Of a stretch of DNA of 58,487 bases, positions 6,465-14,742 are shown piece after piece; position 1 is the first letter of the stretch, and the number at the start of each line of letters is the position of its first letter. The notes beneath the pieces were generated by a model that was not told where the DNA came from, searched no databases, and was given only the letters and a program-made list of their open reading frames with translations. A program made the translations under genes and the position numbers. The DNA is from Clostridiales bacterium (lineage in GTDB: Bacteria; Bacillota; Clostridia; Saccharofermentanales; Saccharofermentanaceae), in NCBI GenBank assembly GCA_017615325.1, contig JAGAAI010000008.1:1-58487 (forward strand), written 5' to 3'.

Positions 6465-9326
6465 TCACTTTGTCTTGCGGCCTGACTTCTTTGCGGAGGA
6501 TTTCGCAGAAGTTTTTGCCGCAGGCTTCTTGGCTGCAGTCTTCTTTGCAGGTGCCTTAACAGCCTTCTTTGCAGCGGGCTTGGCTGCTGCCTTCTTGGCG
6601 GGAGCCTTTGCAGCCTTTGCAGGTGCTTTTACTGCTGCCTTTGCAGGAGCCTTAGTCTCCTTCTTTGATGCAGCCTTTGTGTCCTTTGCCTTAAGATCCT
6701 TTACGGAAGGCTTTGCCTCCTCGACGAAGGTCTTGCCGTAATAAGAGTTAAGGTAGATCTGCTTCAGGTCAGAGATAAGAGGATATCTAGGGTTGGCACC
6801 GGTGCACTGGTCGTCGAAAGCCTTTTCGCTCATCTCGTCGAGGGTTGCCATGAAGACGCTCTCATCGGGGATGTAATCCTTGATGGTGGGCTTGATGTCG
6901 ATCTTGGCCTTGAGGTCAGCAACTGCCTTTATAAGTCTCTTGACCTTCTCCTCATCGGTGCGGCCGCCGAGTCCTAAGACGTCTGCTGCCATTGCGTACT
7001 TATGCTGAGCCATCGGGTGGTCGTACTGAGGGAATGTACCCATCTTGCCGGGAACTTCGCTCGCGTTATATCTGATGACTTCTTCCAGTACCAGTGCGTT
7101 GCAGATGCCGTGAGGCAGGTGGTGGAATGCGCCGAGCTTATGTGCCAGAGAGTGGCTGATTCCTAAGAAAGCGTTAGCGAAAGCCATACCTGCCATCGTT
7201 GCGGCGTTAGCCATCTTCTCACGAGCCTCGGGATCCTTTGCGCCGAACTCGTAAGCTCTCGGGAGATAATCGAATGTCATCTTCAGTGACTGGAGAGCCA
7301 AAGAATCCGTGTAGTCTGTTGCCATAGTGGAAACCAGGGCCTCAAGGTCGTGGGATACGACGTCGATACCTGATGCGCAGGTCAGGCCGCGGGGTGCGGT
7401 CATCTGGAAGTCTGCGTCAACGATAGCCATGTCAGGCATGAGCTCGTAGTCAGCCAGAGGATACTTGTTGCCTGATGCCTGATCCGTGATAACAGCGAAA
7501 GGAGTTGCCTCCGAACCTGTACCTGCGGATGTAGGGATACATACGAAGTAAGCCTTCTGTCCCATCGTAGGGAACTTGTAGATCCTCTTGCGGATGTCAG
7601 CGAAGCGCATAGCCATGTCTTCGAAGTCTGCATCGGGATGCTCGTAGAGTACCCACATGATCTTGGCTGCGTCCATTGCAGAACCGCCGCCTATCGCAAT
7701 GATGACGTCAGGCTCGAAAGACAGCATCTGCTTAGCGCCGGCCTCTGCTGATGCAAGAGTCGGGTCAGGCTGTACATCGAAGAAAGCGGTATGTGCGATA
7801 CCAAGTTCTTCGAGCTTATCTTCTACGGGCTTCGTGAAGCCGTTCTTATATAAGAATTCATCTGTAACGATGAAGCATCTCTTCTTGCCCATCTCCTTCA
7901 GTTCTTCGATGGCAACGGGGGTGGATCCTTTCTTGAGATATACCTTCTCGGGGGCTTTGAACCAGAGCATATTGTTTCTCCTCTCAGCAACGGATTTGAT
8001 GTTCAAAAGGTGCTTGATGCCTACGTTCTCGGAAACGGAGTTGCCGCCCCAGGAACCGCAGCCAAGTGTCAGCGACGGGGTTAACATAAAGTTATACATG
8101 TCGCCGATACCGCCCTGTGAGGAAGGTGTGTTGATGAGGACTCTGCAGGTCTTCATGCGCTCGCGGAATCTCTCGATCTTCTCCTGCTCTGTAACCACAT
8201 TGAGGTAGATGGAAGATGTATGACCGAAGCCACCGTCAGCGATCAGACGCTCAGCCTTCTTCATTGCATCTTCGATATCTGTTGCCTTATACATTGCGAG
8301 TACCGGTGAGAGTTTCTCGTGAGCGAAAGGCTCGGAGATATCAACTCTCGATACTTCGCCGATCAGGATCTTTGTACCCTCGGGAACCTTGATGCCTGCA
8401 AGCTCTGCGATCGTTACGGCACGCTGGCCAACGATCTTGGCATTAAGGGAACCGTTGATGAGGATGGTCTTACGGACCTTGGTGAGTTCGCTGTCAGACA
8501 GGAAGTAACAGCCTCTTGCAGCAAACTCGTTCCTGACCTTGTCGTATATCTTCTCGTTGACGATGACCGACTGCTCGGAAGCGCAGATCATGCCGTTGTC
8601 GAAAGTCTTGGAATGGATGATGCTGTTGACAGCCAGTAAGATGTCAGCAGTCTCATCGATGATGGCGGGTGTGTTGCCCGCACCGACGCCCAAAGCAGGC
8701 TTACCGGATGAATATGCGGAATGGACCATACCGGGACCGCCCGTTGCGAGTATCGTGTCGGATTCTCTCATCAGCATCTGGGTGAGCTCAAGGCTCGGAA
8801 CGTCGATCCAGCCGATGATGTCCTCGGGAGCGCCTGCCGCAACAGCTGCTTCAAGAACGATCTTTGCAGCCTCGATCGTGCTGGCCTTTGCTCTCGGGTG
8901 AGGGCTGATGATGATGCCGTTACGTGTCTTAAGGCAGATCAGGGACTTGAAGATCGCAGTTGATGTCGGGTTCGTGGTCGGGATGACCGCGCCGATCAGA
9001 CCTATCGGCTCTGCAACCTGGGTAAAGCCGTACTCCTTATTCTCATAGATAACGCCGCATGTCTTGCTGTCGCGGTATTTATTGTAGATGTATTCCGATG
9101 CGTAGTGGTTCTTCATGATCTTGTCTTCGACTACGCCCATGCCGGTCTCCTCGACGGCCATCTTGGCAAGCGGGATCCTGGCCCTGTTTGCAGCTGTCGC
9201 AGCCGCACGGAAGATCTTATCGACCTCCTCCTGGCTGTAGTGCGAGAACTTCTCCTGAGCTTTGCGGACTCTCTTCAGCAGAGCGCTGAACGACTCAACT
9301 GAATCCGTGATCTCATATTTATCCAT
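6465..9326 (-). CDS. adhE: bifunctional acetaldehyde-CoA/alcohol dehydrogenase with histone-H1-like tail
   Basis: 953 residues from the ATG that has GGAGG eight bases upstream (an earlier in-frame start at 9353 lacks one). The N-terminal half (about 1-440) is the CoA-acylating aldehyde dehydrogenase, with catalytic Cys near 248 in NGMICASEQ. The C-terminal half (about 455-870) is the iron alcohol dehydrogenase, with GGGSAMDAAK and the metal ligands HSLAHKLG and HHLPHG. It reduces acetyl-CoA to ethanol, regenerating NAD+. The last 83 residues (6465-6716) are an extra tail with 28 Lys and 28 Ala plus Pro/Thr/Ser, in AKKA/APAK runs like linker histone tails. Known AdhE proteins normally end before this. 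Confidence 0.93.
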   Translation of the reverse strand: MDKYEITDSVESFSALLKRVRKAQEKFSHYSQEEVDKIFRAAATAANRARIPLAKMAVEETGMGVVEDKIMKNHYASEYIYNKYRDSKTCGVIYENKEYGFTQVAEPIGLIGAVIPTTNPTSTAIFKSLICLKTRNGIIISPHPRAKASTIEAAKIVLEAAVAAGAPEDIIGWIDVPSLELTQMLMRESDTILATGGPGMVHSAYSSGKPALGVGAGNTPAIIDETADILLAVNSIIHSKTFDNGMICASEQSVIVNEKIYDKVRNEFAARGCYFLSDSELTKVRKTILINGSLNAKIVGQRAVTIAELAGIKVPEGTKILIGEVSRVDISEPFAHEKLSPVLAMYKATDIEDAMKKAERLIADGGFGHTSSIYLNVVTEQEKIERFRERMKTCRVLINTPSSQGGIGDMYNFMLTPSLTLGCGSWGGNSVSENVGIKHLLNIKSVAERRNNMLWFKAPEKVYLKKGSTPVAIEELKEMGKKRCFIVTDEFLYKNGFTKPVEDKLEELGIAHTAFFDVQPDPTLASAEAGAKQMLSFEPDVIIAIGGGSAMDAAKIMWVLYEHPDADFEDMAMRFADIRKRIYKFPTMGQKAYFVCIPTSAGTGSEATPFAVITDQASGNKYPLADYELMPDMAIVDADFQMTAPRGLTCASGIDVVSHDLEALVSTMATDYTDSLALQSLKMTFDYLPRAYEFGAKDPEAREKMANAATMAGMAFANAFLGISHSLAHKLGAFHHLPHGICNALVLEEVIRYNASEVPGKMGTFPQYDHPMAQHKYAMAADVLGLGGRTDEEKVKRLIKAVADLKAKIDIKPTIKDYIPDESVFMATLDEMSEKAFDDQCTGANPRYPLISDLKQIYLNSYYGKTFVEEAKPSVKDLKAKDTKAASKKETKAPAKAAVKAPAKAAKAPAKKAAAKPAAKKAVKAPAKKTAAKKPAAKTSAKSSAKKSGRKTK

Positions 9327-9667
9327 CTGATCATCCTCCTTTGTTAAGGGCAATCTTTATACGATTGAATTATCTTATCTCGAAAGTGAATAGTAAAGGC
9401 ATAAACAACACTCAAAATGCTGATTTTCGGGCTGTAAAGAGCGGATTTTTCATATAATTTCCATTTAAGCCTTCATTTGATTTTCATTTACATCTCGAAA
9501 AGCTCGCCCACGCAGGTTCATTGGGAATGATCTTTGGTAGCAAAAAACAGCGGTTTTGGTAGCAGTTACTGCTACCAATTCGGGTGATTACTGCTACCAA
9601 TTGGGCCGATTTATGCAATCAATATAAAGATTCCATCTTGTATAACGCTCTCCAAAAACACAACTGT
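9327..9667. other. intergenic region upstream of adhE with palindromic repeats
   Basis: No convincing gene. The adhE-proximal half may hold its promoter (minus strand TTGAGT, 17 bases, TATTCA, about 9400). The distal half (9534-9600) holds repeat family A. Confidence 0.5.
9534..9600. repeat. intergenic palindromic repeat, family A, copy 1
   Basis: TTGGTAGCA at 9534, then a perfect hairpin at 9556-9578 (arms TTGGTAGCAG and CTGCTACCAA around TTA), then a further half site ATTACTGCTACCAA at 9587-9600. The 23-base hairpin recurs exactly at 54849-54871. The flank also shares TGCAATCA...AAAGAT with the second locus. Confidence 0.75.
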
Positions 9668-10444
9668 TCACTGTACGTGTCTGTTTTCTTTAACGACCCG
9701 AACAAGAGCATCTATATCTTTCAACAGCTGCTCCTCCCATATCTTTCTGTTAACCTCAATGATATTGACCTTGTGTATCTCATTCATTGAATCTGAGAAG
9801 CACAGGCTGTCAGGAGATATAGCAATACTGTTCACACTCTTGTCAACCGAAGAAAGGTTGCTTGATGCAATTTCCATTGGTATGCCAACTATTTTCTCCG
9901 TTCTGTCAGTGATCAGCATATGTATGTCATACAAGACCGACAGATTCGATATTCCTGATTTTTCATCCTCATCTGATTTAGGCTGAAACAGCATGTTAAC
10001 TATCTCGAAAATCCATTTTGCCTCCTCTATCCTGGTTTTCTCCAATAAATATTCCTTATACTGCCCTTTAGTCATCTTATTCGAATACTTAGGTTCTTCT
10101 TTGAGAAGATAGTTTCCCCAAAAATGAAGTTGCCTAACCGATTCCGGCAATAGCCCCGTGTACTTACACACCGCTTTATTCTCATAGTTAGGATATTCTG
10201 TTTCAAATCCAAACAGATAATCCATACTTAGATCAAACATATCATGCAATCTAAACAGCAATTCATAATTCATTTCCTTACCTTTGCCGTTCTCGATCAC
10301 ATTCATTTTCTTTTTGATATTCTCATCATTAAGATCCTTTTCAGGGAAGATATAACGGTAGAATTCGACTTGGTTCATTTTTAGATTAGTTCGTGTTTTG
10401 TTGACAAAATCACCCAATTTGACAAGGGGAAGTTTTATTTCCAT
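9668..10444 (-). CDS. XRE-like phage/island regulator
   Basis: 258 residues from the ATG preceded by GGAGG ten bases upstream (an earlier ATG at 10507 has no such site). The N-terminal part (about 8-75) looks like a helix-turn-helix domain of the XRE class, with MNQVEFYRYIF, a VIENGKG-like turn and a following LFRLHDMFDLSMDYLFG. The rest is not recognised. It lies divergent from the DUF4417 cassette with a short shared promoter region, so it may control that cassette. Lower GC than the flanking genes suggests transfer. Confidence 0.65.
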   Translation of the reverse strand: MEIKLPLVKLGDFVNKTRTNLKMNQVEFYRYIFPEKDLNDENIKKKMNVIENGKGKEMNYELLFRLHDMFDLSMDYLFGFETEYPNYENKAVCKYTGLLPESVRQLHFWGNYLLKEEPKYSNKMTKGQYKEYLLEKTRIEEAKWIFEIVNMLFQPKSDEDEKSGISNLSVLYDIHMLITDRTEKIVGIPMEIASSNLSSVDKSVNSIAISPDSLCFSDSMNEIHKVNIIEVNRKIWEEQLLKDIDALVRVVKENRHVQ

Positions 10445-10565
10445 TTTTATAATTCCTCCAAAATAAATATGTATAGAATTCGGGAATCGATTTTTCCCTA
10501 AAGCCATAATACCATAAGCTTGTCAATCCGTAATGACAAATACAAATCAAAGGAGACATAAAGCT

Positions 10566-11237
10566 ATGTCAAAAATTAACAGAACCCGTAAGGGGTGCAA
10601 AGATGTGTTTAATTCGTTTCTCGTTTCAAACGCGTATTACAATGGTGTATACGAGTTCCCTGTCATTTCTTCATGTACAGAAATACCACAAAAGATAATC
10701 CCATTCTCACATTGCATATCTTTCAAGGATCACAATTGCTGGGTGCATTTTTACGAGGATGATTACCTCTTTGAACGGCTCTGGAGAAATCCCAAAAAAT
10801 ACCTTCCGATTCTACAACAATATAACGGAGTGATATTACCGGATTGGAGCCTCTATCGAGATATGCCTTTTGTAATGCAGTTATGGAACATTTACCGAAG
10901 CAGAGCAATCGGTGCATATTTTCAAACTAATGGGATAAAGGTTATTCCCAATGTGCGCTTTGGTGATAGAAGAACATACCATTGCTGTTGTGATGGTCTT
11001 CCTCAACAATCAGTGATTGCCGTTGGAACCCATGGCACTCTTAAAAATCTTTCTGATAAAGAGATTTTTATTGAGGGATTAGAAGCAATCGTGGAAGAAC
11101 TCAAACCTACAGCAATCATCGTCTATGGGTCCTGCCCTGATTCACTATTCCGAAAGTATAAAGATATGGGAATTACTATACATCATTTTGAGAGCGAATT
11201 CGGCAAAGCAATGAAAAAGCATAAGGAGGTGATATAA
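10566..11237 (+). CDS. DUF4417 family protein
   Basis: 223 residues from the ATG with AGGAG upstream. Matches my memory of DUF4417: FYEDDYLFERLWRNPKKYLP, then GVILPDWSLYRDMP and an RSRAIG...NGIKVIPNVRFGDRRTY stretch, a GTHG turn and IVYGS near the end. The function is not established. Related proteins turn up in phage and plasmid-like settings and near toxins. The stop codon overlaps the next start by one base, so the two are probably co-translated. Confidence 0.75.
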   Translation: MSKINRTRKGCKDVFNSFLVSNAYYNGVYEFPVISSCTEIPQKIIPFSHCISFKDHNCWVHFYEDDYLFERLWRNPKKYLPILQQYNGVILPDWSLYRDMPFVMQLWNIYRSRAIGAYFQTNGIKVIPNVRFGDRRTYHCCCDGLPQQSVIAVGTHGTLKNLSDKEIFIEGLEAIVEELKPTAIIVYGSCPDSLFRKYKDMGITIHHFESEFGKAMKKHKEVI

Positions 11238-11650
11238 TGGGAACCGGTTACCATGGAGGATTTGGAAACACTTGGGGAAGCGATTCGAGAAATCGAATCG
11301 GTAAACTTGTTCCAGAAACTGAAAGAGATTATGAGATGGTATTAAATCCATCTCACTATGCAAGTGTTATCTCAAAGAAGTACGGCATCAACCTTAAAGG
11401 ATCAGGTAAAAGAATCACTATTGTTTACAATCCACATCTTCCATTGGGCATACCAGGAAAAACCCGAAAAAGAAATCCTTATGTAATCGAACTCGGGCCT
11501 AGTGCATTTTATAGCGAAACAGAACTGGCAAACACTATTGCACATGAATTGAATCATGCCCGGGACTACATTCGTGGCGGAACAGCTGAAGAAAAGCCGG
11601 CATATGCATCGGGAGATGCATTGGAAAACTATATTAGAGGAGGACGATAA
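11237..11650 (+). CDS. HExxH metallopeptidase-like protein, resembling a polymorphic-toxin tip
   Basis: 137 residues. It has a zincin-type motif HELNHARDY (about 108-116) inside TELANTIAHELNHARDY, followed by a Glu-containing stretch AEEKPAYASGDAL that could give the third ligand. The protein has no signal peptide. The first residues are Gly-rich (GTGYHGGFGN). The pattern of a small C-terminal zincin ending in DALENYI resembles toxin tips of polymorphic toxins, here as a stand-alone gene. RBS GGAGG precedes it. The toxin reading is inference; an ordinary small peptidase is possible. Confidence 0.6.
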   Translation: MGTGYHGGFGNTWGSDSRNRIGKLVPETERDYEMVLNPSHYASVISKKYGINLKGSGKRITIVYNPHLPLGIPGKTRKRNPYVIELGPSAFYSETELANTIAHELNHARDYIRGGTAEEKPAYASGDALENYIRGGR

Positions 11651-11651
11651 T

Positions 11652-11978
11652 ATGTGGTCAGATGAAAAAGATACAATAGTTAAACTCTTGGAAGATAGCC
11701 ATGAGAAATATCCTAGGATATGTCCTTGTTGTGGCAAAAAAACCGGTCATGTTTTCTTTTACAAACATGACGAAAACAAATACGGTAGTGCTTGGGCCTG
11801 GTGCAGCACATGCCAGGAATATTCACATTCCAGATTTGAGACACCTACCTGGTGGAGAAATAATGCGTCCTTCCCGTTGGAGATTCTTCATGGGTGTCCT
11901 GACACACTTGATGAATCATGCGATGAAATTGATAATTGGGCAAATATACTGCTTGATGAAGATAATAAAATTCAATAG
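11652..11978 (+). CDS. small zinc-ribbon protein, candidate immunity partner
   Basis: 108 residues from the ATG with GAGGAGG eight bases upstream. It has a zinc-ribbon pattern, CPCCGKK (about 24-30) and CSTC some 30 residues later, then an acidic C-terminus rich in Asp/Glu/Trp. It follows the HExxH gene after one base. An acidic small protein straight after a toxin-like gene is the usual layout of an immunity protein. No direct evidence of function. Confidence 0.6.
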   Translation: MWSDEKDTIVKLLEDSHEKYPRICPCCGKKTGHVFFYKHDENKYGSAWAWCSTCQEYSHSRFETPTWWRNNASFPLEILHGCPDTLDESCDEIDNWANILLDEDNKIQ

Positions 11979-12463
11979 ATATTTACATCCCTTGAAGCCA
12001 GGACATCCCCCTCATAACTGAGCTTCAGGCTAAAGAAATTGGGGTGGTCATCTGCAAAGAGGAGATCAAACATTATCTTATCCCCTTCCCAGACAGGAAG
12101 ATCGTAGATATCCTTAAGATCCACCCAGACGAGCTCACCCTCGTCATTACTTGTAAGCTCGGGGAAATCTTCGAGCGAGCCATGGAACACATGCATATAC
12201 TCGGTGCCATACTTATCGGATACAAATGTCACGTGACCCCTGTATTCCAGGGATGAGAGCTGATCGCGGGTAAGGCCGGACTCCTCATAGATCTCACGGA
12301 TCATGCATTCCTCGGGGGACTCCGAGAGCTCCATGTGGCCGCCTAAACCCAAGTAGAGGTTTAGGTTCATGTCGTCCTTGCGGGTCTTCCTTATAAACAA
12401 ACATTTACCCCGGCATACAATGTATACCAGGGTAGTAACCTGCACATTTATCTCGCGTGCCAT
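11972..12463 (-). CDS. Nudix hydrolase
   Basis: 163 residues. The Nudix box is complete (about 42-64): GGHMELSESPEE then REIYEESGL, giving the metal-binding Glu residues. N-terminal strand TTLVYIVCRGKCLFIRK fits 8-oxo-dGTP/NTP cleaning enzymes. It hydrolyses a nucleoside diphosphate linked to some moiety; the exact substrate is unknown. It lies three bases after the HD-domain gene, so the two form an operon. Its 3' end overlaps the convergent zinc-ribbon gene by 7 bases. Confidence 0.88.
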   Translation of the reverse strand: MAREINVQVTTLVYIVCRGKCLFIRKTRKDDMNLNLYLGLGGHMELSESPEECMIREIYEESGLTRDQLSSLEYRGHVTFVSDKYGTEYMHVFHGSLEDFPELTSNDEGELVWVDLKDIYDLPVWEGDKIMFDLLFADDHPNFFSLKLSYEGDVLASRDVNIY

Positions 12464-12466
12464 CTA

Positions 12467-13051
12467 TCAGATGTTCTCCATTGCAGGGAAAGGCTCGAAA
12501 GCCGTAAGATCCCATGCGTTGGACTCCGCCATAGCGATAGCGTTGTTAACTCTGTCGATATAGTAAGAGGATACGTCGACCTTGAAGGTCTCGCAGATCG
12601 CACACCACTTGTCTGCCATGCAGACGATGATGGCCTCGCGCTTCGTGGGCGGAATGGGAGTCAGAGGATACATATGTCTTCTGATTATATTCTCTTCGAT
12701 GCGGTTCATGTCAAAGTCGCGTGAAGCGTTGCGCCATGCGATGCCGGGATGTGTGAATCCGTGGATCTTATGGGCGGGAACCGGATCGTGCCAGTCGTAA
12801 AGGAAATAATCGTGAAGCAGGGCGCCGCGGACAAGACTCTTGTGGTCGATCTTGATGTGGAACCTCTTCTCAAGGAACTTGGCTATCAGCAAAGAGAATT
12901 TGGCAACAGCCACACAGTGATTGAATACGCTGGTGTTGCCGTGCTGGATAAACTGCTTCATCTGCAATGCCTTGGGGTCTAAGAGGATGTCTTTACCTAA
13001 AGAGAATATCTCTTTGGCGAGGTTGTATTCGGTTATCTTCTTCGAATTCAC
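12467..13051 (-). CDS. HD-domain phosphohydrolase
   Basis: 194 residues from a GTG with AGGAG nine bases upstream. HD motif residues are visible: an early His in FNHCVAVAKFSL, HD in ALLHDYFLYDW, and a later His in RRHMYPLTPIPPTKREAIIVCMADKWCA, where the final Asp sits in MADK. Such proteins hydrolyse phosphate esters, often nucleotides. It pairs with the Nudix gene downstream. The substrate cannot be read from the sequence. Confidence 0.85.
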   Translation of the reverse strand: MNSKKITEYNLAKEIFSLGKDILLDPKALQMKQFIQHGNTSVFNHCVAVAKFSLLIAKFLEKRFHIKIDHKSLVRGALLHDYFLYDWHDPVPAHKIHGFTHPGIAWRNASRDFDMNRIEENIIRRHMYPLTPIPPTKREAIIVCMADKWCAICETFKVDVSSYYIDRVNNAIAMAESNAWDLTAFEPFPAMENI

Positions 13052-13132
13052 CTATAGATTCTCCTTTCGAGCCGTGAGGCACACTCTTCTATAATTATAT
13101 ACCTTTCGAAAATCCCGAACAATAAAAGGATA

Positions 13133-13858
13133 TTACAAATCGTATTTATGCGTGACCCTCAGGCGCCACCAGACCTTCCAGGTGTCGGTGAACATCTTCC
13201 AGATGTCGCTTATCTTGATCCTCGAAAAGGACTCCTCGCGGGAATAGTGCAAGACGATAGGCATCTCCTCGATCCTCGCGCCCAGGCGGTAAGCCAGGGC
13301 CAGAAGCTCGATATCGAAAGCGTAACCCTTGATCTGCCTTACCTTGACGATCTTGCGGATCAGGTCGCCCTTATAGATCTTGATGCCGGTCTGTGTGTCG
13401 TGACAGGACAGTCCGAAGAGGACTTTGAGCATCACAAAATAGCCGAAAGAGACGACTTTTCGCAAAGGAGGATAGTCGAGTTTTGAATCCTTATGCATCT
13501 TGGATCCGATGACGACATCACACCCTGTCTCTTCCATCTTCTTAAGGAAGCCTTCGAACATGTCGGGCATCAGGTCGAGGTCAGCATCGAGGAAGCCGAC
13601 TATATCACCGCGGCTCTTCATGACGCCTTCGACGATGGCACTTCCCTTGCCGCGGTTGACTTCGTAACCGGCATCGATGACACCGGGGATGAGCTTGGCA
13701 GCACGCTGGATCTCGAGCCAGGTGCGGTCGCGCGATCCGTCGTTGACAGCGATTATCTCGAAGTCGTCGCAAAAGGAAGATATCGTGTCCGACATCACCT
13801 TAAGGTTGTCGAAGATGTGGTCACCTTCGTTATATGCTGGAACTACGACACTAAACAT
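13133..13858 (-). CDS. family 2 glycosyltransferase (dolichyl-phosphate mannose synthase-like)
   Basis: 241 residues. GT2 fold with the start VVVPAYNEGD, NDGSRDRT, NRGKGSAIVEG and the metal-binding DADLD (about 92-96), then CHDTQTGIKIY near the acceptor end. There is no C-terminal membrane anchor of the larger GT2 enzymes. It probably transfers a sugar from a nucleotide to a lipid carrier or a surface glycan. It overlaps the TPM gene by one base as the last gene of the zinc-ribbon/TPM/GT2 operon. Confidence 0.85.
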   Translation of the reverse strand: MFSVVVPAYNEGDHIFDNLKVMSDTISSFCDDFEIIAVNDGSRDRTWLEIQRAAKLIPGVIDAGYEVNRGKGSAIVEGVMKSRGDIVGFLDADLDLMPDMFEGFLKKMEETGCDVVIGSKMHKDSKLDYPPLRKVVSFGYFVMLKVLFGLSCHDTQTGIKIYKGDLIRKIVKVRQIKGYAFDIELLALAYRLGARIEEMPIVLHYSREESFSRIKISDIWKMFTDTWKVWWRLRVTHKYDL

Positions 13859-14742
13859 CAGAATCTGCCGCCGCCTCCACCGGAGAAACCGCCTCCGCCG
13901 CCACCGGAGAAGCCGCCGCCACCACCGGAGAAGCCACCGCCGCTGAAGCCGCTTCCGCCGCCACCGCCGCCGTCGCTCATGACGATCCTTCTTGTCTTTA
14001 AGAGCTTATCGGTCACTTCAACCTGAGACTGTTCCCTATCCATATACTGTTCGACTCTCGGCTTTGGATCGAGCCTCTTGCTGCGGACACCCGCGAATGC
14101 GATGAGAGCTGCCAATGCTGCCGGGATGATCAGGGAGAAGAATACGACTGCGCTCTGGTTCTGGTAGTTGTAATGTGTAAGGTCGTTCAGGATCCCGTAG
14201 ATCGCATTGTAGTATTTCTGCGAAGACAGGTCACCCTTGTGGGATCTGAAGATATCCATGACATCGTCATCGTCGACGGAGAAATGGGCCGTGCCGTATG
14301 TGTAGAGCCAGAAGAAACGCTGGCCGTCCTCGTCGATCGAAAGGTCAACCAGGATACAGAATCCCGAGTGGTTACGGAAAGGGTTGTCAACGATGTTCTT
14401 CGTGTAGTAATCGGTGACATACTGCTGGCAGTCCTCGTCGGAATTGGTGTAGCCCTTGCCCTTGTCGCGGGTCGTTAAGATAATGACATTGATGTCCTTG
14501 CTGCGGCTCATGCTGCCGATCTTATCAGTTAATTCCTTCTCTTCCTCCTGGGTGAAGATGTTGGCGTCGTCAATGACCTTATATGTCTTCTTCGGAGGTA
14601 TGTTCATTACGATGTAGAGCGCAAGGCAGCCTACGATTATCGCAATGAGGATCGCGGTAGCGACGACAGAGAGTGTCGATACCTCACCCCAGATCGAGAT
14701 CTTCTCGCGCTTCTCTTTGCGGTTATTTGTATTAGTGCTCAT
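13858..14742 (-). CDS. TPM-domain membrane protein with glycine-rich tail
   Basis: 294 residues. A hydrophobic helix (about 25-48), then the TPM domain (about 55-180) starting VIDDANIFTQEEEKELTDKI, with a later acidic VDDDDV, then a second helix (about 198-220). The C-terminus (about 258-294) is nearly all Gly with Ser and Phe (GGGFSGGGG). This is typical of TPM proteins related to YgcG. The function of the class is unclear, with links to membrane protein repair and phosphatase activity. The start overlaps the upstream gene. Confidence 0.85.
   Translation of the reverse strand: MSTNTNNRKEKREKISIWGEVSTLSVVATAILIAIIVGCLALYIVMNIPPKKTYKVIDDANIFTQEEEKELTDKIGSMSRSKDINVIILTTRDKGKGYTNSDEDCQQYVTDYYTKNIVDNPFRNHSGFCILVDLSIDEDGQRFFWLYTYGTAHFSVDDDDVMDIFRSHKGDLSSQKYYNAIYGILNDLTHYNYQNQSAVVFFSLIIPAALAALIAFAGVRSKRLDPKPRVEQYMDREQSQVEVTDKLLKTRRIVMSDGGGGGGSGFSGGGFSGGGGGFSGGGGGGFSGGGGGRF

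Noticed and set aside
6445..6741. Plus-strand open frame rich in Ala and Phe
   Set aside because: It is the complement of the Lys/Ala tail of AdhE; the bias comes from GCC/CTT codons opposite AAG/GCC.
9327..9667. tRNA or other small RNA gene in the adhE upstream gap
   Set aside because: No cloverleaf pattern or CCA end was found; the only structure is the repeat hairpin.
10482..10498. GGGAA...TTCCC palindrome like the zinc sites, before the XRE-like gene
   Set aside because: The spacer differs from the two at the zinc promoter (7 bases instead of 3 or 5), and no zinc gene is near. Probably chance or a site for the local regulator.
13493..14026. Plus-strand open frame with a long proline run
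   Set aside because: It is the mirror of the Gly-rich tail of the TPM protein, whose frame is well supported by domain and operon context. It has no ribosome site.
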